This document shows positions 46,510 to 56,373 of a stretch of 64,000 bases of DNA, piece after piece. The number at the start of each line of letters is the position of its first letter. Positions within the stretch are counted from its first letter, which is position 1. Both the position numbers and the translations under genes were made by a program. The notes below the pieces were generated by a model. That model worked only from the letters and a program-made list of their open reading frames with translations. It made no database searches and was not told the DNA's origin. Source of the DNA: Cellulophaga sp. Hel_I_12 (GTDB lineage Bacteria > Bacteroidota > Bacteroidia > Flavobacteriales > Flavobacteriaceae); contig NZ_JUHB01000001.1 of assembly GCF_000799565.1 (NCBI RefSeq), forward strand, positions 3,227,501 through 3,291,500. The letters run 5' to 3'.

Positions 46510-46687
46510 TAGATCTATTTGTGCGTAGACATAAAAAAGTTCGGTAGCTTTCTAGCTGTTTCTAAAAATTGAGGTACCTAGGGTAGGGCAGCTTTTCTTC
46601 TGCACAATAGTGTTAGAATGAAATTATGCTGTACACATCAGTTTTTTTAATTTGTAATCGACTTCTAATTCCTATTTTCTAATTTAT

Positions 46688-46695
46688 TACTTTTG
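46688..46695 (+). promoter_or_regulatory. -7 element TACTTTTG before fabD
   Basis: TACTTTTG matches TAnnTTTG, 22 bases before the ATG at 46718. No TTG box sits 19-21 bases upstream. Confidence 0.42.
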
Positions 46696-46717
46696 CTCTT
46701 ATTAAAAATAGACAAAC

Positions 46718-47602
46718 ATGAACGCATATATATTTCCGGGTCAAGGGGCACAATTTGTAGGGATGGGTTTAGAACTTTACGAGAAATACCCCATAGCACA
46801 ACAGCTTTTTGAACAAGCAAATAGTATTCTAGGCTTTAGTATCACTGATGTGATGTTTGAAGGTACGGCTGAGACTTTAAAGGAAACAAAGGTAACCCAA
46901 CCAGCAATTTTCCTACATTCTGTAATCATGAGTAAGGTAATGGGGGAGTCGTTTAAACCCAATATGGTTGCTGGACATTCTTTAGGTGAATTCTCTGCGC
47001 TAGTTGCTAATGGAACCTTAAATTTTGAAGATGCTCTGACATTAGTCTCTAAAAGAGCTTTAGCCATGCAAAAAGCATGTGAATTAAAGCCAAGTACCAT
47101 GGCAGCGGTATTAGCTTTAGCTGATGATGTTGTGGAAAATATATGTGCACAAGTACCTGGCATTGTCGTAGCTGCAAATTATAACTGCCCAGGTCAATTG
47201 GTAATTTCTGGAGAAGTAGATGCCGTAAATATAGCCTGCGAGCGGTTAAAAGAAGCTGGTGCTCGCCGTGCTTTAGTGTTACCTGTAGGCGGTGCTTTTC
47301 ACTCACCATTAATGGAGCCAGCACGAGAAGAATTAGCGGCGGCCATAGAGAGCACTAAATTTAATACGCCTGTATGCCCTATTTATCAGAATGTGAGTAC
47401 TACTGCGGTGAATACCGCTGATGCCATTAAAAAAAATCTAATTTCACAATTGACCGCGCCAGTAAAATGGACACAAAGTGTACAAAATATGATTAAAGAT
47501 GGTGCCACCCTTTTTACCGAAGTAGGACCCGGTAAAGTATTACAGGGACTGGTAAAAAAAATTGACCCGAATGCAAACGCTGTCTCAGCAGAATTGGGCT
47601 AG
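46718..47602 (+). CDS. fabD: Malonyl CoA-acyl carrier protein transacylase
   Basis: FabD moves malonyl from CoA to acyl carrier protein in fatty acid synthesis. The 294-aa protein has the N-terminal oxyanion motif PGQGAQFVGMG, the nucleophile Ser88 in GHSLGEF and the catalytic His195 in GGAFHSPLM. Length is normal. No other fab genes are adjacent here. Confidence 0.96.
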   Translation: MNAYIFPGQGAQFVGMGLELYEKYPIAQQLFEQANSILGFSITDVMFEGTAETLKETKVTQPAIFLHSVIMSKVMGESFKPNMVAGHSLGEFSALVANGTLNFEDALTLVSKRALAMQKACELKPSTMAAVLALADDVVENICAQVPGIVVAANYNCPGQLVISGEVDAVNIACERLKEAGARRALVLPVGGAFHSPLMEPAREELAAAIESTKFNTPVCPIYQNVSTTAVNTADAIKKNLISQLTAPVKWTQSVQNMIKDGATLFTEVGPGKVLQGLVKKIDPNANAVSAELG

Positions 47603-47687
47603 GTATTTGATTGTCAATTTATTTACATCGATTAAGGCAGCATTTTATCTTCTAAGTTAATATCTTGATTATATTTTGACTAATATT

Positions 47688-47706
47688 GATATGTCTGTCA
47701 CATATC
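47688..47706. repeat. Short inverted repeat before the CHU_C gene
   Basis: GATATG (47688-47693) and CATATC (47701-47706) flank a 7-nt centre, 37 bases before the ATG at 47743. It could be an operator; by length alone it could be chance. Confidence 0.3.
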
Positions 47707-47742
47707 GATAAATATTTTTCATTTCTTTTTAAATACTAAAAT

Positions 47743-50643
47743 ATGGAAATCAAAAAACTAAATAAACTATTTTTTAGTTACGCAGCGGCTCTTAAATTTA
47801 AAAAGAGTGTGTTGCTATTGGGTTTTTTTATGCTTCCCTTTTTAGGGTTTAACCAAGCGACGGTCGTGGTTTCTGCGATTGATAACGTGGCTACTGAGGG
47901 CACTTCAGCTGGTGATACCGGAATATTTCAAATAGATTTAGGTACTTTAAATACTACAGGAGCCAGTGTTACGGTAGAATTTGTTTTAGGCGGCACTGCA
48001 ACAACAGGTGTCGATTATGAAAATTTTGGGAATAATGTGGTGATAGCCAATGGAGCAAGGACAGCACAAATAGTAGTAACGACAATAGACGATCTAGATT
48101 TTGAAGGTAATGAAAGCATAGCTCTTCGATTAACCGGTACCAGTAATGCTGCTTTCACAGTGGCAGGTAATGCCAGTAGCAATGCAAGTATTATACTGGT
48201 CGATGATGATGGGTGTTCCTCTGGAAACCTCGCACCAACGCTTAATAACCCTATAGAAACACGCTATTGTTCTGATTTTGAGGTAGATTTATCAGGTTTT
48301 ATTTCAAGTGCAACACCACCAGGCACTACCTTAAGGTGGAGTACAAATCCAAGTCCAAATCCAAATAATGAAGCTTCCTTTTTACAAAGTTCCATCATTA
48401 CTACGGGAGGTGATTACTACGGTTTTTATTACGGTACCTTTAACGGTGCGCCTTGTATTAGTCCTGTCGTGGCGATACCGACGATTACTTTCGACGTAAA
48501 GCCGCTTTTGGGAACCCCAAACAATAACAATCAGGCCTGTAATAGACTTCTTTCTGGTAATTTTTCATTGGATTTAGATGATACATTAGATGGTGAAACT
48601 GCGGGTGGTTTTTGGAATTTAATTGATGCGCCCAACGGCGAATCGACTAGTATAGACGGGAATAATAGAGTGAGCTATTTAAATCAGCCTGCAGGCGAGT
48701 ATGTATATACCTATACACCAAATTATGCGAGTGCACCGAGTTGTACTCCTGAAAGTATAGAAGTAGTTGTTTTTGTGACAGATTGTGCCCTAAATTGTGA
48801 TGCGGGAAATAGACCGCCAGAACTAAATACAGGAATACCAACAACCGTTTGTGTTGATGAAAATAACAATACTGTCGATTTAAGTGACTATACCAATACT
48901 CCCGCACCAGCTGGCACGAACCTTATTTGGAGTAGAAATAGTGATTTTAATAGAGCAGATGCCTATTTAAACAGCACAATAATCGGACAAACAGGAACCT
49001 ATTATGCCTTTTTTCTTGATGAAGTAAATAATTGTGCAAGCCCTTACTTGGCGGTATCCATAATTTTTATTACCAAACCGGAAATTCTAGAATTTACCGA
49101 AAATGCACTTTGTAATGAAGGGATTATGACCTTAAGTGCAACAGCAACTTCTGGAAGTGTTATAAATTGGTATGACAGCCTCACGAGTACAACAGCATTA
49201 GAACAAAATTCAGCAAATTTCACAACACCAAATTTAACAACATCCACGACGTATTATGTTGAAGCTGTTTTAAATGGGTGTTCTTCCGATAGGCAAGCTG
49301 TAATTGCGACTATTAACAACGACCCTATTGTTCAGGCTACCGGTACTGCAATAGAAGCTTGCAATATTGTAGGTGCTGATGTATCTAATCTCATTGATCT
49401 CTTTTCTGGGCTTACACAAGAGGTTTCTGGTAGTTGGGTACTTAGCTCAGGTCCTTCAACATCCGTAGTCATTTCAACCGATGGTTTTGTAGATTTTGAA
49501 GGTTTGCCCTTGGGCACTTACACCTTTACATTTACTACAAATACTGCTGTAGCTCCTTGTTCTGAAACTTCAGCTTTGGTAACTGTACGTGTCATAGCAT
49601 GTATCATAGATAGTGATGGTGACGGTTTAAGTGATGAGGATGAAATTGCAATAGGTACAAATCCAAATAATCAAGATTCAGATAATGATGGTATTTTAGA
49701 CGCTGTTGAGGTAGGGGATGATATTGCTAACCCCTTAGATGGTGATGGCGATGGTATCATTGATGCCTTAGATTCTAATACTTTAGATACAGATATGGAT
49801 GGTGTTGTAGATCAATTAGATCCTGCAAACACCAACCCATGTATTCCAGATAATACCGTAGGAATGTGTGATACCGATGGTGATGGTATTAGTGACGGTA
49901 TTGAGATTGCGAACGGCTCTGACCCTTTAGATCCCTGTGATCCTAATTTAACGCCTAATTGTGCCCCAGACCCCATAGATTTACAAATCATAAAAACGGT
50001 AGATAATTTAAGACCTGTTGTTGATGATGAAATACTATTTACAATCACCTTGACGAATTTAAGTGCAAACAGAGTAATCAGTATTATGATCAATGAATTA
50101 TTAACTACTGCTAGGGGCTTTGAATACGTTTCTCACACAGTAACCAATGGACAATATAACAGCGGTTTGGGTACTTGGAACATTGAAGAAATGCAAGCTA
50201 ACGAAGAATACATACTTAGCATTACGGCCAAAGTTTTAGAGTTTGGAGATTATACGAATACAGCTGAAATTACCTCATCTTTTCCGATCGATGCCGTAGA
50301 AGAAAATAACGTATCATCCATTACCCTGGATGTCATTAGTAGAAATATTCAAGATTGTGGATTCATGTATAATCAATTTTCTCCTAATGGCGACGGTATT
50401 AATGATTTTTTAGTAGTGAACTGTATTGAAAACTACCCAAATAATACTTTAGAAATATTTGATCGCTATGGCAATCAAGTGTATAAAGCCGCCAATTATG
50501 ATAATTTATGGGATGGAACAGGCAAAAATGGAGCGGTACCTAAAGGCACTTATTATTATGTTTTAAATTTAGGGTTGCGCTCAGATCTTCCAGATTCAGA
50601 AGCAGCACCCATACAAAGAGGATGGATTCAAATTATACGATAA
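47743..50643 (+). CDS. Large secreted protein with Calx-beta, TSP3 and CHU_C (T9SS type B) domain
   Basis: A 966-aa surface or secreted protein. After a signal peptide (1-38, ending GFNQ) come a Calx-beta domain (about 40-155), Ig-like repeats (160-615), calcium-binding thrombospondin type 3 repeats rich in DxDxDG (about 621-740), a DUF11 domain (746-866) and a C-terminal CHU_C domain (about 866-966) with FSPNGDGINDFLVV. CHU_C is the type B sorting signal for T9SS export through SprA. Eighteen bases later comes a PorP/SprF-like gene, the usual partner of such proteins. Adhesin-like function is inferred. Confidence 0.9.
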   Translation: MEIKKLNKLFFSYAAALKFKKSVLLLGFFMLPFLGFNQATVVVSAIDNVATEGTSAGDTGIFQIDLGTLNTTGASVTVEFVLGGTATTGVDYENFGNNVVIANGARTAQIVVTTIDDLDFEGNESIALRLTGTSNAAFTVAGNASSNASIILVDDDGCSSGNLAPTLNNPIETRYCSDFEVDLSGFISSATPPGTTLRWSTNPSPNPNNEASFLQSSIITTGGDYYGFYYGTFNGAPCISPVVAIPTITFDVKPLLGTPNNNNQACNRLLSGNFSLDLDDTLDGETAGGFWNLIDAPNGESTSIDGNNRVSYLNQPAGEYVYTYTPNYASAPSCTPESIEVVVFVTDCALNCDAGNRPPELNTGIPTTVCVDENNNTVDLSDYTNTPAPAGTNLIWSRNSDFNRADAYLNSTIIGQTGTYYAFFLDEVNNCASPYLAVSIIFITKPEILEFTENALCNEGIMTLSATATSGSVINWYDSLTSTTALEQNSANFTTPNLTTSTTYYVEAVLNGCSSDRQAVIATINNDPIVQATGTAIEACNIVGADVSNLIDLFSGLTQEVSGSWVLSSGPSTSVVISTDGFVDFEGLPLGTYTFTFTTNTAVAPCSETSALVTVRVIACIIDSDGDGLSDEDEIAIGTNPNNQDSDNDGILDAVEVGDDIANPLDGDGDGIIDALDSNTLDTDMDGVVDQLDPANTNPCIPDNTVGMCDTDGDGISDGIEIANGSDPLDPCDPNLTPNCAPDPIDLQIIKTVDNLRPVVDDEILFTITLTNLSANRVISIMINELLTTARGFEYVSHTVTNGQYNSGLGTWNIEEMQANEEYILSITAKVLEFGDYTNTAEITSSFPIDAVEENNVSSITLDVISRNIQDCGFMYNQFSPNGDGINDFLVVNCIENYPNNTLEIFDRYGNQVYKAANYDNLWDGTGKNGAVPKGTYYYVLNLGLRSDLPDSEAAPIQRGWIQIIR

Positions 50644-50661
50644 TAGCTTAAGCATTTGTAA

Positions 50662-51633
50662 ATGAACTTTTTAAATAAAACATTTTTCTGGGTATTGCTA
50701 CTCTTTATAGGAACATTAAGCTTTAGCTATGGGCAACGTGAACCTCAATATACACAGTACATGTATAATATTGGGAGTTTTAATCCAGCTTATGTAGGTT
50801 CTGTTGAAAATACTGAAATTACAGCAGCCTATAGGTCGCAGTGGGAAGGAGTACCAGGAGCGCCTAAAACCATTCGTATAGGAATTAATTTACCTTTTTC
50901 AAACGAAAAAAACGGATTAGGTTTTAATGTGGTCAATGATGAATTAGGCCCCTCAACACAGACCTATTTTGATGTTTCATATTCTTTTCAAGTGAATATT
51001 TCTGATGCAACAAAACTTTCATTCGGTGTGGATGCGGGTGGTGCTTTGTTAAATGTAGATTATTCTAAAGGCGATTTTGAAATCATTAATGAGCCACTCT
51101 TAAGTGCTAATTCGTTCAATAATTTTTATCCTACTATTGGAGCAGGGATGTTTGTTTATGGGGAAAATTGGTATACCGGTATTTCCGTTCCTAATTTTTT
51201 AACTGATATTATTTACAATGATGAGGTTTCTGTATTTATTGAAGATAAGCCCCAATTTAATTTAATAGGAGGTTATGTGTTTGACCTATCCGATGGCTTA
51301 AAATTTAAACCGGCATTTCTATTAAATTATTTAGAAGGACTTCCGCTCAACGCAAATATATCAACAAACTTTTTAATAAGTGACGTTGTAACTTTAGGGG
51401 CTTCGTATAGGTTCGATAATGCGGTTAGTGGTTTGGCTGGTATTCAGCTTTCGAATAGCACCTTTGTGGGCTATTCTTATGATTATAGCGTTAATGGTTT
51501 TTCGACCTTTAATGATGGTTCTCACGAAATAGTTCTTAAATTTTACCTAGGAAAAGATAGCGGAAACAAGCGTAAAGATGCTAAAAACGCGAAAGGGAAA
51601 CCAAAACAAATTGATACGCCGAGATTCTTTTAA
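50662..51633 (+). CDS. PorP/SprF-type T9SS membrane protein
   Basis: A 323-aa outer-membrane protein with a signal peptide (1-24, ending SYGQ) and the PorP/SprF family motif REPQYTQYMYNIGSFNPAYVGS at the mature N-terminus, followed by barrel-like strands. The C-terminal 25 residues are lysine-rich. SprF-type proteins help export the neighbouring CHU_C or SprB-like protein. It is 18 bases after the CHU_C gene and 11 bases before the OmpA-like gene: a standard T9SS surface module. Confidence 0.94.
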   Translation: MNFLNKTFFWVLLLFIGTLSFSYGQREPQYTQYMYNIGSFNPAYVGSVENTEITAAYRSQWEGVPGAPKTIRIGINLPFSNEKNGLGFNVVNDELGPSTQTYFDVSYSFQVNISDATKLSFGVDAGGALLNVDYSKGDFEIINEPLLSANSFNNFYPTIGAGMFVYGENWYTGISVPNFLTDIIYNDEVSVFIEDKPQFNLIGGYVFDLSDGLKFKPAFLLNYLEGLPLNANISTNFLISDVVTLGASYRFDNAVSGLAGIQLSNSTFVGYSYDYSVNGFSTFNDGSHEIVLKFYLGKDSGNKRKDAKNAKGKPKQIDTPRFF

Positions 51634-51644
51634 TACTTTAGAAA

Positions 51645-53576
51645 ATGAAATTTAAAAATATCTTATTGTTTTTTTTAATGACTAGTACAGTAACTTTTGG
51701 ACAAAAGATATCAAAAGGGGATTACTACTTTTACGAATATGCGTATAAAGATGCCATTAGAGAATATAACAAGGAACAAAGTAAAAAAAAATTAAGCCAT
51801 CAGCAGTACTTAAATTTAGCGGATGCCTATCTAAAAATCGGCAATTTTGAAAAGGCTTCAACACTTTATATCAGTAGCTATGAACGGGATAGCACCTTGG
51901 CAAATACCTATTTAAATAAATTATTATTGTCTGTAGCTAAAAGTGGTACTCCTGAAAAGCTGAAGAACTATGTCACAGAATTCAAATCATTTTTTAGCAA
52001 AGAATTATTAGAAAATGCAGCCTTTAATTTTGAAATATTAGCAAATAGTAAAAATGAAAGTTTAGACTTTTATATCTTCAATTGTAATCTAAATAGTGCT
52101 CAAGCAGATTTTTCACCGGCATTTTACAAAGATGAAGTGTTGTTTACAAGCGGTAGAAACAGTAGAAGCAAGTCTAAAAAGAAAATTTACGAACCTACAG
52201 GGGAAGCTTATTTAGATATTTATTCGGGTAAAATTCAGCCCGATGGTGATCTTACCGTTCCTAAGACCTTTGCTAAAATTCCATATTCGAACTACCATAA
52301 AGCAACACCATTTTATGTAGATGAGTTAGATCTACTCATTTATATGCTATCAAATGCTGACGGCGGTGAGTTGTTATTTGACAAAAACATGAAAAATACC
52401 TTAGCGATAGGTTCTGTTACTAAGAATGGAAATTTTCAATATTTATTAAGAGACTTAAGCACATCCTTTTATTATCCATTTTATGAGGCAAGTACTGAGA
52501 AACTATACTTTGCTGCCGATTTTGAGGGGGGTTACGGTGGTACGGATATATATTATGTATTTACCAATAAAGGGCAGATTATGTCTGCTCCCGTAAATTT
52601 AGGGCCTAGAATCAATTCTCCAGGCAATGAGGTAGCCCCTTATATTTTTGAAGGTAATTTATATTTTTCTTCAGATATTTTTTTCGGTCTTGGCGATATG
52701 GATATTTATACAGCTAAAATGCAGGAAGATGATATCTACAGCATTCCCGTAAACTTAGGACCAGGAATAAACAGCCCTGGTCACGACTTTGGTTTTATTA
52801 TTAAAAGAAATACAGCAGGTTTTTTAGGTTATTTTTCGTCGAATAGAGAGGGAGGAAAAGGTCAAGATGATATTTACGGTTTTAAAGTAAATGAAAAGCC
52901 AGGACTTAAAACTTTGGTTGTAAAAGGACTCGTTGAAAACCCAAGCACAACTCGGGGCATAAAAAATACCATAGTTCAACTTTTAGACGAAGAAGGTAAT
53001 TTTTTAAAGGAAACTGCTACCAATGATGATGGCGAATTTCAATTTGAAATACCGTTTAGAAGCGCTTACGCCATAAAGGCCATGAAAACTGGATACGGAA
53101 GTTTTTCATCATCGTTCTCATTAATTTCAGAAGAAGAACAACAGTTTTTGAATATCAGTTTGCCTTTTATAGAAGATATCGTTGAAGAAAAAGAAAACCA
53201 GACCGTTTTAAAACTTAAGAAGTTTAAATTCAATGGTAGGTCAAGTACTATTACAGAGGCAATAGCCCTAGAATTAGATAAAGTGGTGAAAATAGCACAA
53301 AGTTTTCCAACGATTAAACTAAGTATAGAATCACACACGAACAGTCGGGGGAGCGGTGCCAGTAACATTGCCCTATCAGAGGCTAGATCCAAGGCTATTA
53401 AAAGCTATTTAATTTCAAAAGGTCTTCCTGAGAATACCATAAATACTGTCGTTGGTTATGGAGAAACTAAATTAACAAATCAATGTAAGGACGGTGTTTT
53501 TTGTCTTGAGTTTTTACATGAACAAAACGTACGGTCTTATATAAGGGTCTTAAATTACGAGGAGATAAAAAAATAA
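51645..53576 (+). CDS. TPR-PD40-OmpA family outer-membrane protein (T9SS-associated)
   Basis: A 643-aa protein with a signal peptide (1-19), a TPR region (about 25-120), a beta-propeller of PD40/WD40-like repeats (about 150-390, with FTSGRNSRSKSKK and LYFSSD), a carboxypeptidase-like beta domain (about 425-500) and a C-terminal OmpA peptidoglycan-binding domain (about 525-640, with LSIESHTNSRGSGASNIALSEARSKAI split over its motif). Proteins of this plan (PorE-like) tether T9SS to peptidoglycan. It completes the CHU_C-PorP-OmpA operon. Confidence 0.9.
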   Translation: MKFKNILLFFLMTSTVTFGQKISKGDYYFYEYAYKDAIREYNKEQSKKKLSHQQYLNLADAYLKIGNFEKASTLYISSYERDSTLANTYLNKLLLSVAKSGTPEKLKNYVTEFKSFFSKELLENAAFNFEILANSKNESLDFYIFNCNLNSAQADFSPAFYKDEVLFTSGRNSRSKSKKKIYEPTGEAYLDIYSGKIQPDGDLTVPKTFAKIPYSNYHKATPFYVDELDLLIYMLSNADGGELLFDKNMKNTLAIGSVTKNGNFQYLLRDLSTSFYYPFYEASTEKLYFAADFEGGYGGTDIYYVFTNKGQIMSAPVNLGPRINSPGNEVAPYIFEGNLYFSSDIFFGLGDMDIYTAKMQEDDIYSIPVNLGPGINSPGHDFGFIIKRNTAGFLGYFSSNREGGKGQDDIYGFKVNEKPGLKTLVVKGLVENPSTTRGIKNTIVQLLDEEGNFLKETATNDDGEFQFEIPFRSAYAIKAMKTGYGSFSSSFSLISEEEQQFLNISLPFIEDIVEEKENQTVLKLKKFKFNGRSSTITEAIALELDKVVKIAQSFPTIKLSIESHTNSRGSGASNIALSEARSKAIKSYLISKGLPENTINTVVGYGETKLTNQCKDGVFCLEFLHEQNVRSYIRVLNYEEIKK

Positions 53577-53609
53577 AGGAGCAATCCTAGCAAACAAATG
53601 TAGCAATGC

Positions 53610-54245
53610 CTATTTTATTTCTATTTTTTCTCCATAAAATTTGGGTTGTTTATTGGTGAGTAAATCTATAAAGACCTTCACTCTAGCAAAATACTCTCTT
53701 ACATTAACCTTTAAACCACTAGGGCTAGAAACATCTTTCGCATTAAAGCCAATGGCATTAAGCCCTTTTTTTTGAGCGATATAAATGGCTCTATCGTTGT
53801 GAAATTTTTGTGAAATTATAGTCGCATTATCTAAGCCAAAAATATGCTTAGCTCTAACCATGGAGTCTAAGGTTCTAAAACCAGCATAATCTAGAAAAAT
53901 CTTTTCCGCAGGAATTCCCGCTGCGATTAAATCTTTTTTAATGGTGTTGGGTTCGTTATAATAAATGCTTCCATTATCACCACTTACCAGAATAAATTCA
54001 ATTTTTTTCGCATTAAATAAAGCAACAGCAGCGGCTATTCTATTTGAATAATAGGTGTTAGGCAAGCCATTTGTTAGTTTCTTTGCTGTCCCTAAAATAA
54101 TACCAACGGTGTTTTTAGGTATCTTTTGGGTAGAGGTGTAGGTTTTGCTTTTCGTTGCGCTATCAATAACATAATTAGATAAGAATAACATCATTCCGAA
54201 TAAAAATAGTATACTTAGAAAAGTTAAGAGAATTTTTTTTATCAT
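53610..54245 (-). CDS. SanA/YdcF-like (DUF218) membrane protein
   Basis: A 211-aa protein with one N-terminal membrane helix (5-25) and a DUF218 domain containing IILGTAKKLTNGLP, YYSNRIAAAVALF and FILVSGDNG. SanA in E. coli affects the permeability barrier to vancomycin; ElyC affects envelope synthesis. The length fits SanA. It reads toward the OmpA gene and has a promoter-like TATCTTTA at 54264-54271 upstream. Confidence 0.87.
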   Translation of the reverse strand: MIKKILLTFLSILFLFGMMLFLSNYVIDSATKSKTYTSTQKIPKNTVGIILGTAKKLTNGLPNTYYSNRIAAAVALFNAKKIEFILVSGDNGSIYYNEPNTIKKDLIAAGIPAEKIFLDYAGFRTLDSMVRAKHIFGLDNATIISQKFHNDRAIYIAQKKGLNAIGFNAKDVSSPSGLKVNVREYFARVKVFIDLLTNKQPKFYGEKIEIK

Positions 54246-54263
54246 GGAACAATTCTTGTAGGA

Positions 54264-54295
54264 TAAAGATAATTAAAAGCATTGAAGTTTAACAA
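54264..54295 (-). promoter_or_regulatory. Candidate promoter of the SanA-like gene
   Basis: On the minus strand TTG (54295-54293) is followed after 21 bases by TATCTTTA (54271-54264), one base off the TAnnTTTG consensus. The ATG is 18 bases further. Confidence 0.38.
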
Positions 54296-54337
54296 GCTAT
54301 ACCAAAGACTATTTTGGTTTAAAAAAGTCGCCTAGAA

Positions 54338-55996
54338 ATGAATATTATCCCTAACCAAACCTCATTAATGATAAAGAATCCTATGATGGTTCTTTTTATT
54401 CTATTCTTTTTTGCCTCATGTGTAAGTATCCCTAAATACAATGAGCAAATAGCGGGGCTTCATAGCCCAGAAGACCTAAAATCGGATGTGGACAAATCGT
54501 ACAAAAAGCTTAAAAAGTTGCATCCTAAGCTCTATCAATTTGTATCCAAAGAAAGGCTAGATTTTAAATTTGATAGCTTAAAACAAAGCATCACTGCCCC
54601 CATGAGCAGTACAGATTTTTATAAGAAATTAGCTCCAGTAGTATTCGAAATTCGTCAAGGGCACATTGGTATCAGTCCGCCTTCAAAACGATATACCAAA
54701 AATGAGCGAAAAGAATTGCGCAAAAATGAATTTGAATTCTACAATTTAGATTTTGAACAAGTGGAGGATGCTTTTTTAGTGAAAGATAATTTCGGTATCG
54801 ACAGTACCATTATAGGTGCTGAAGTTTTAAAAATACGTGAAGAACCTATTGAAGACTTGGTGCGTGAGTATAAAAAATATGTCTCTTCAGATGGCTACAA
54901 TACTACTTTTGAGGATCGTTTTGTGGCCCTGCGCTTTTCAGGTTTATATTATAAAGACAAAGGATATTTAGACAGTCTCCCCATTACCTTAAGCAAGAAC
55001 GACAGCATATTCATAAAAACATTGAGGCGAATTCCTAAAGATTCGATCAAGAATATTTTAAAAATCAGGGATTCACTCGCTGCCAAAGACTCCACGACAA
55101 TAGATAAAAAAGAAGTAAAACTTAGCAAACAGGAAAAAAAAGCAAGAAAGCAAAAATTAAAGCAGAACTATAAAAATGATTTGAAATACGGCTATATTAG
55201 GCGTAAGAGTCTGCCAAAAGAAACTAAATTTTACACACGTAATTTTGATTTTATCGGTGAAGATAGCAGCATCGCCTATATGAAAATTAGTAATTTTAAA
55301 AATGGCAATTATAAGGCGTTTTATAAGGAGGTTTTTACTAAAATTGATTCTGCTGATACCAAGAATTTAATTATCGATTTAAGAGATAATACCGGTGGTC
55401 GATTGGCTGAAATAGCTAAGTTATATACTTATTTGACAGATGATGTACATCAATTTGTTGAAAAGGGACAAACATTAACACGCTTTCCTTTTCTAAAATC
55501 GAGGTTCTCAAGTGAAAACACTTTTTTAGGAAAAACCTTGGGGGTGTTAATGACACCCATAGCAGCACCTATTGAATTACTCAAGGGAAGTAAAAAAAAT
55601 GGAATACGATATTATAGATTTCCTAGTTCTAAAAGGAATCTTGACCCTGACCCCTTAAATTATAAAGGAAAACTTTATGTTTTAATTAATGGAAATTCTT
55701 TTTCGGCGTCTTCTATTTTATCGACAAAATTACAAGCTACAAAACGCGCAATATTTGTGGGTGAAGAAACGGGAGGGCATTACAATGGCACTGTTGCAGG
55801 CATGTCTAAATTTGTAGCATTGCCAAATTCTAAAGTAAGTTTATCTTTTGGAATGTTGCAAATTCAAGCGCCACACCAAACTGAAATAAATGGGTATGGT
55901 ATTATTCCGGATATAGAAATAATTCCCACTAAAAAGGAGCGAATCGACAATATTGACCCTGAATTAAATTGGATTTTGCAGGACATAAAGAAGTAA
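54338..55996 (+). CDS. S41 family peptidase, probable lipoprotein
   Basis: A 552-aa protein. The segment FILFFFASC gives a lipobox with Cys28, so it is probably a lipoprotein. The S41 protease core is in the C-terminal half: MKISNFKNG, DLRDNTGGRLAEIA, and the nucleophile Ser in INGNSFSASSILSTK, then VGEETGGHYNG. The middle (about 210-275) is lysine-rich and unusual for the family. The start used is the first ATG; the ATG at 54368 would give a shorter, more ordinary lipoprotein signal. Substrate unknown. It stands alone between SanA and the light-stress operon. Confidence 0.82.
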   Translation: MNIIPNQTSLMIKNPMMVLFILFFFASCVSIPKYNEQIAGLHSPEDLKSDVDKSYKKLKKLHPKLYQFVSKERLDFKFDSLKQSITAPMSSTDFYKKLAPVVFEIRQGHIGISPPSKRYTKNERKELRKNEFEFYNLDFEQVEDAFLVKDNFGIDSTIIGAEVLKIREEPIEDLVREYKKYVSSDGYNTTFEDRFVALRFSGLYYKDKGYLDSLPITLSKNDSIFIKTLRRIPKDSIKNILKIRDSLAAKDSTTIDKKEVKLSKQEKKARKQKLKQNYKNDLKYGYIRRKSLPKETKFYTRNFDFIGEDSSIAYMKISNFKNGNYKAFYKEVFTKIDSADTKNLIIDLRDNTGGRLAEIAKLYTYLTDDVHQFVEKGQTLTRFPFLKSRFSSENTFLGKTLGVLMTPIAAPIELLKGSKKNGIRYYRFPSSKRNLDPDPLNYKGKLYVLINGNSFSASSILSTKLQATKRAIFVGEETGGHYNGTVAGMSKFVALPNSKVSLSFGMLQIQAPHQTEINGYGIIPDIEIIPTKKERIDNIDPELNWILQDIKK

Positions 55997-56103
55997 GGAC
56001 GTATTACTAGGGAATCATTAGAGTAAGACTTGCAGTAGCCTCTAAGTTTTCACCTTTAAGTCGATGAAAATCGTACACATCACTTGGCAACTCTTAAAAC
56101 ATT

Positions 56104-56157
56104 GTTATAATGTTTAACTTTTCGTAATATTTGTTAAACATTTTGTATTTTCGTAAT
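56104..56157 (+). promoter_or_regulatory. Two-part upstream element of the photoprotection operon
   Basis: GTTATAATGTTTAA (56104-56117) and TAAACATTTTGTATT (56135-56149) occur here and again at 61078-61123 with the same 31-base start-to-start spacing. Here AATGTTTAAC (56109-56118) and GTTAAACATT (56133-56142) also form a perfect inverted repeat, and TTTTCGTAAT occurs twice (56119-56128, 56148-56157). The operon start is 36 bases further. Confidence 0.6.
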
Positions 56158-56192
56158 GAAATTATGAATTTCTTATTTACAAAATAGAAGCT

Positions 56193-56363
56193 ATGTTTGG
56201 ATTATTTAAAAAAAAATCAGAGAAAGAAGTACTGCAAAAACAATATAAGGACTTATTGAATGAAGCCTATAAACTGTCTACCGTAAATCGCAAGGCAAGC
56301 GATGATAAAACCTATGAAGCAGAGCAAGTCATGAAAAAAATTGATGCCCTCAACGAAGATTAA
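56193..56363 (+). CDS. Lacal_2735 family small protein
   Basis: A 56-aa protein starting MFGLFKKKSEKE and continuing as a helical, charged sequence with AYKLSTVNRKASDDKTYEAE. I recognise it as a Lacal_2735-type flavobacterial small protein; its function is unknown. The ATG at 56193 follows the two-part promoter element by 36 bases. Ten bases separate it from the glutathione peroxidase gene, so it opens the eight-gene operon. Confidence 0.82.
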   Translation: MFGLFKKKSEKEVLQKQYKDLLNEAYKLSTVNRKASDDKTYEAEQVMKKIDALNED

Positions 56364-56373
56364 AAAATAGCGA

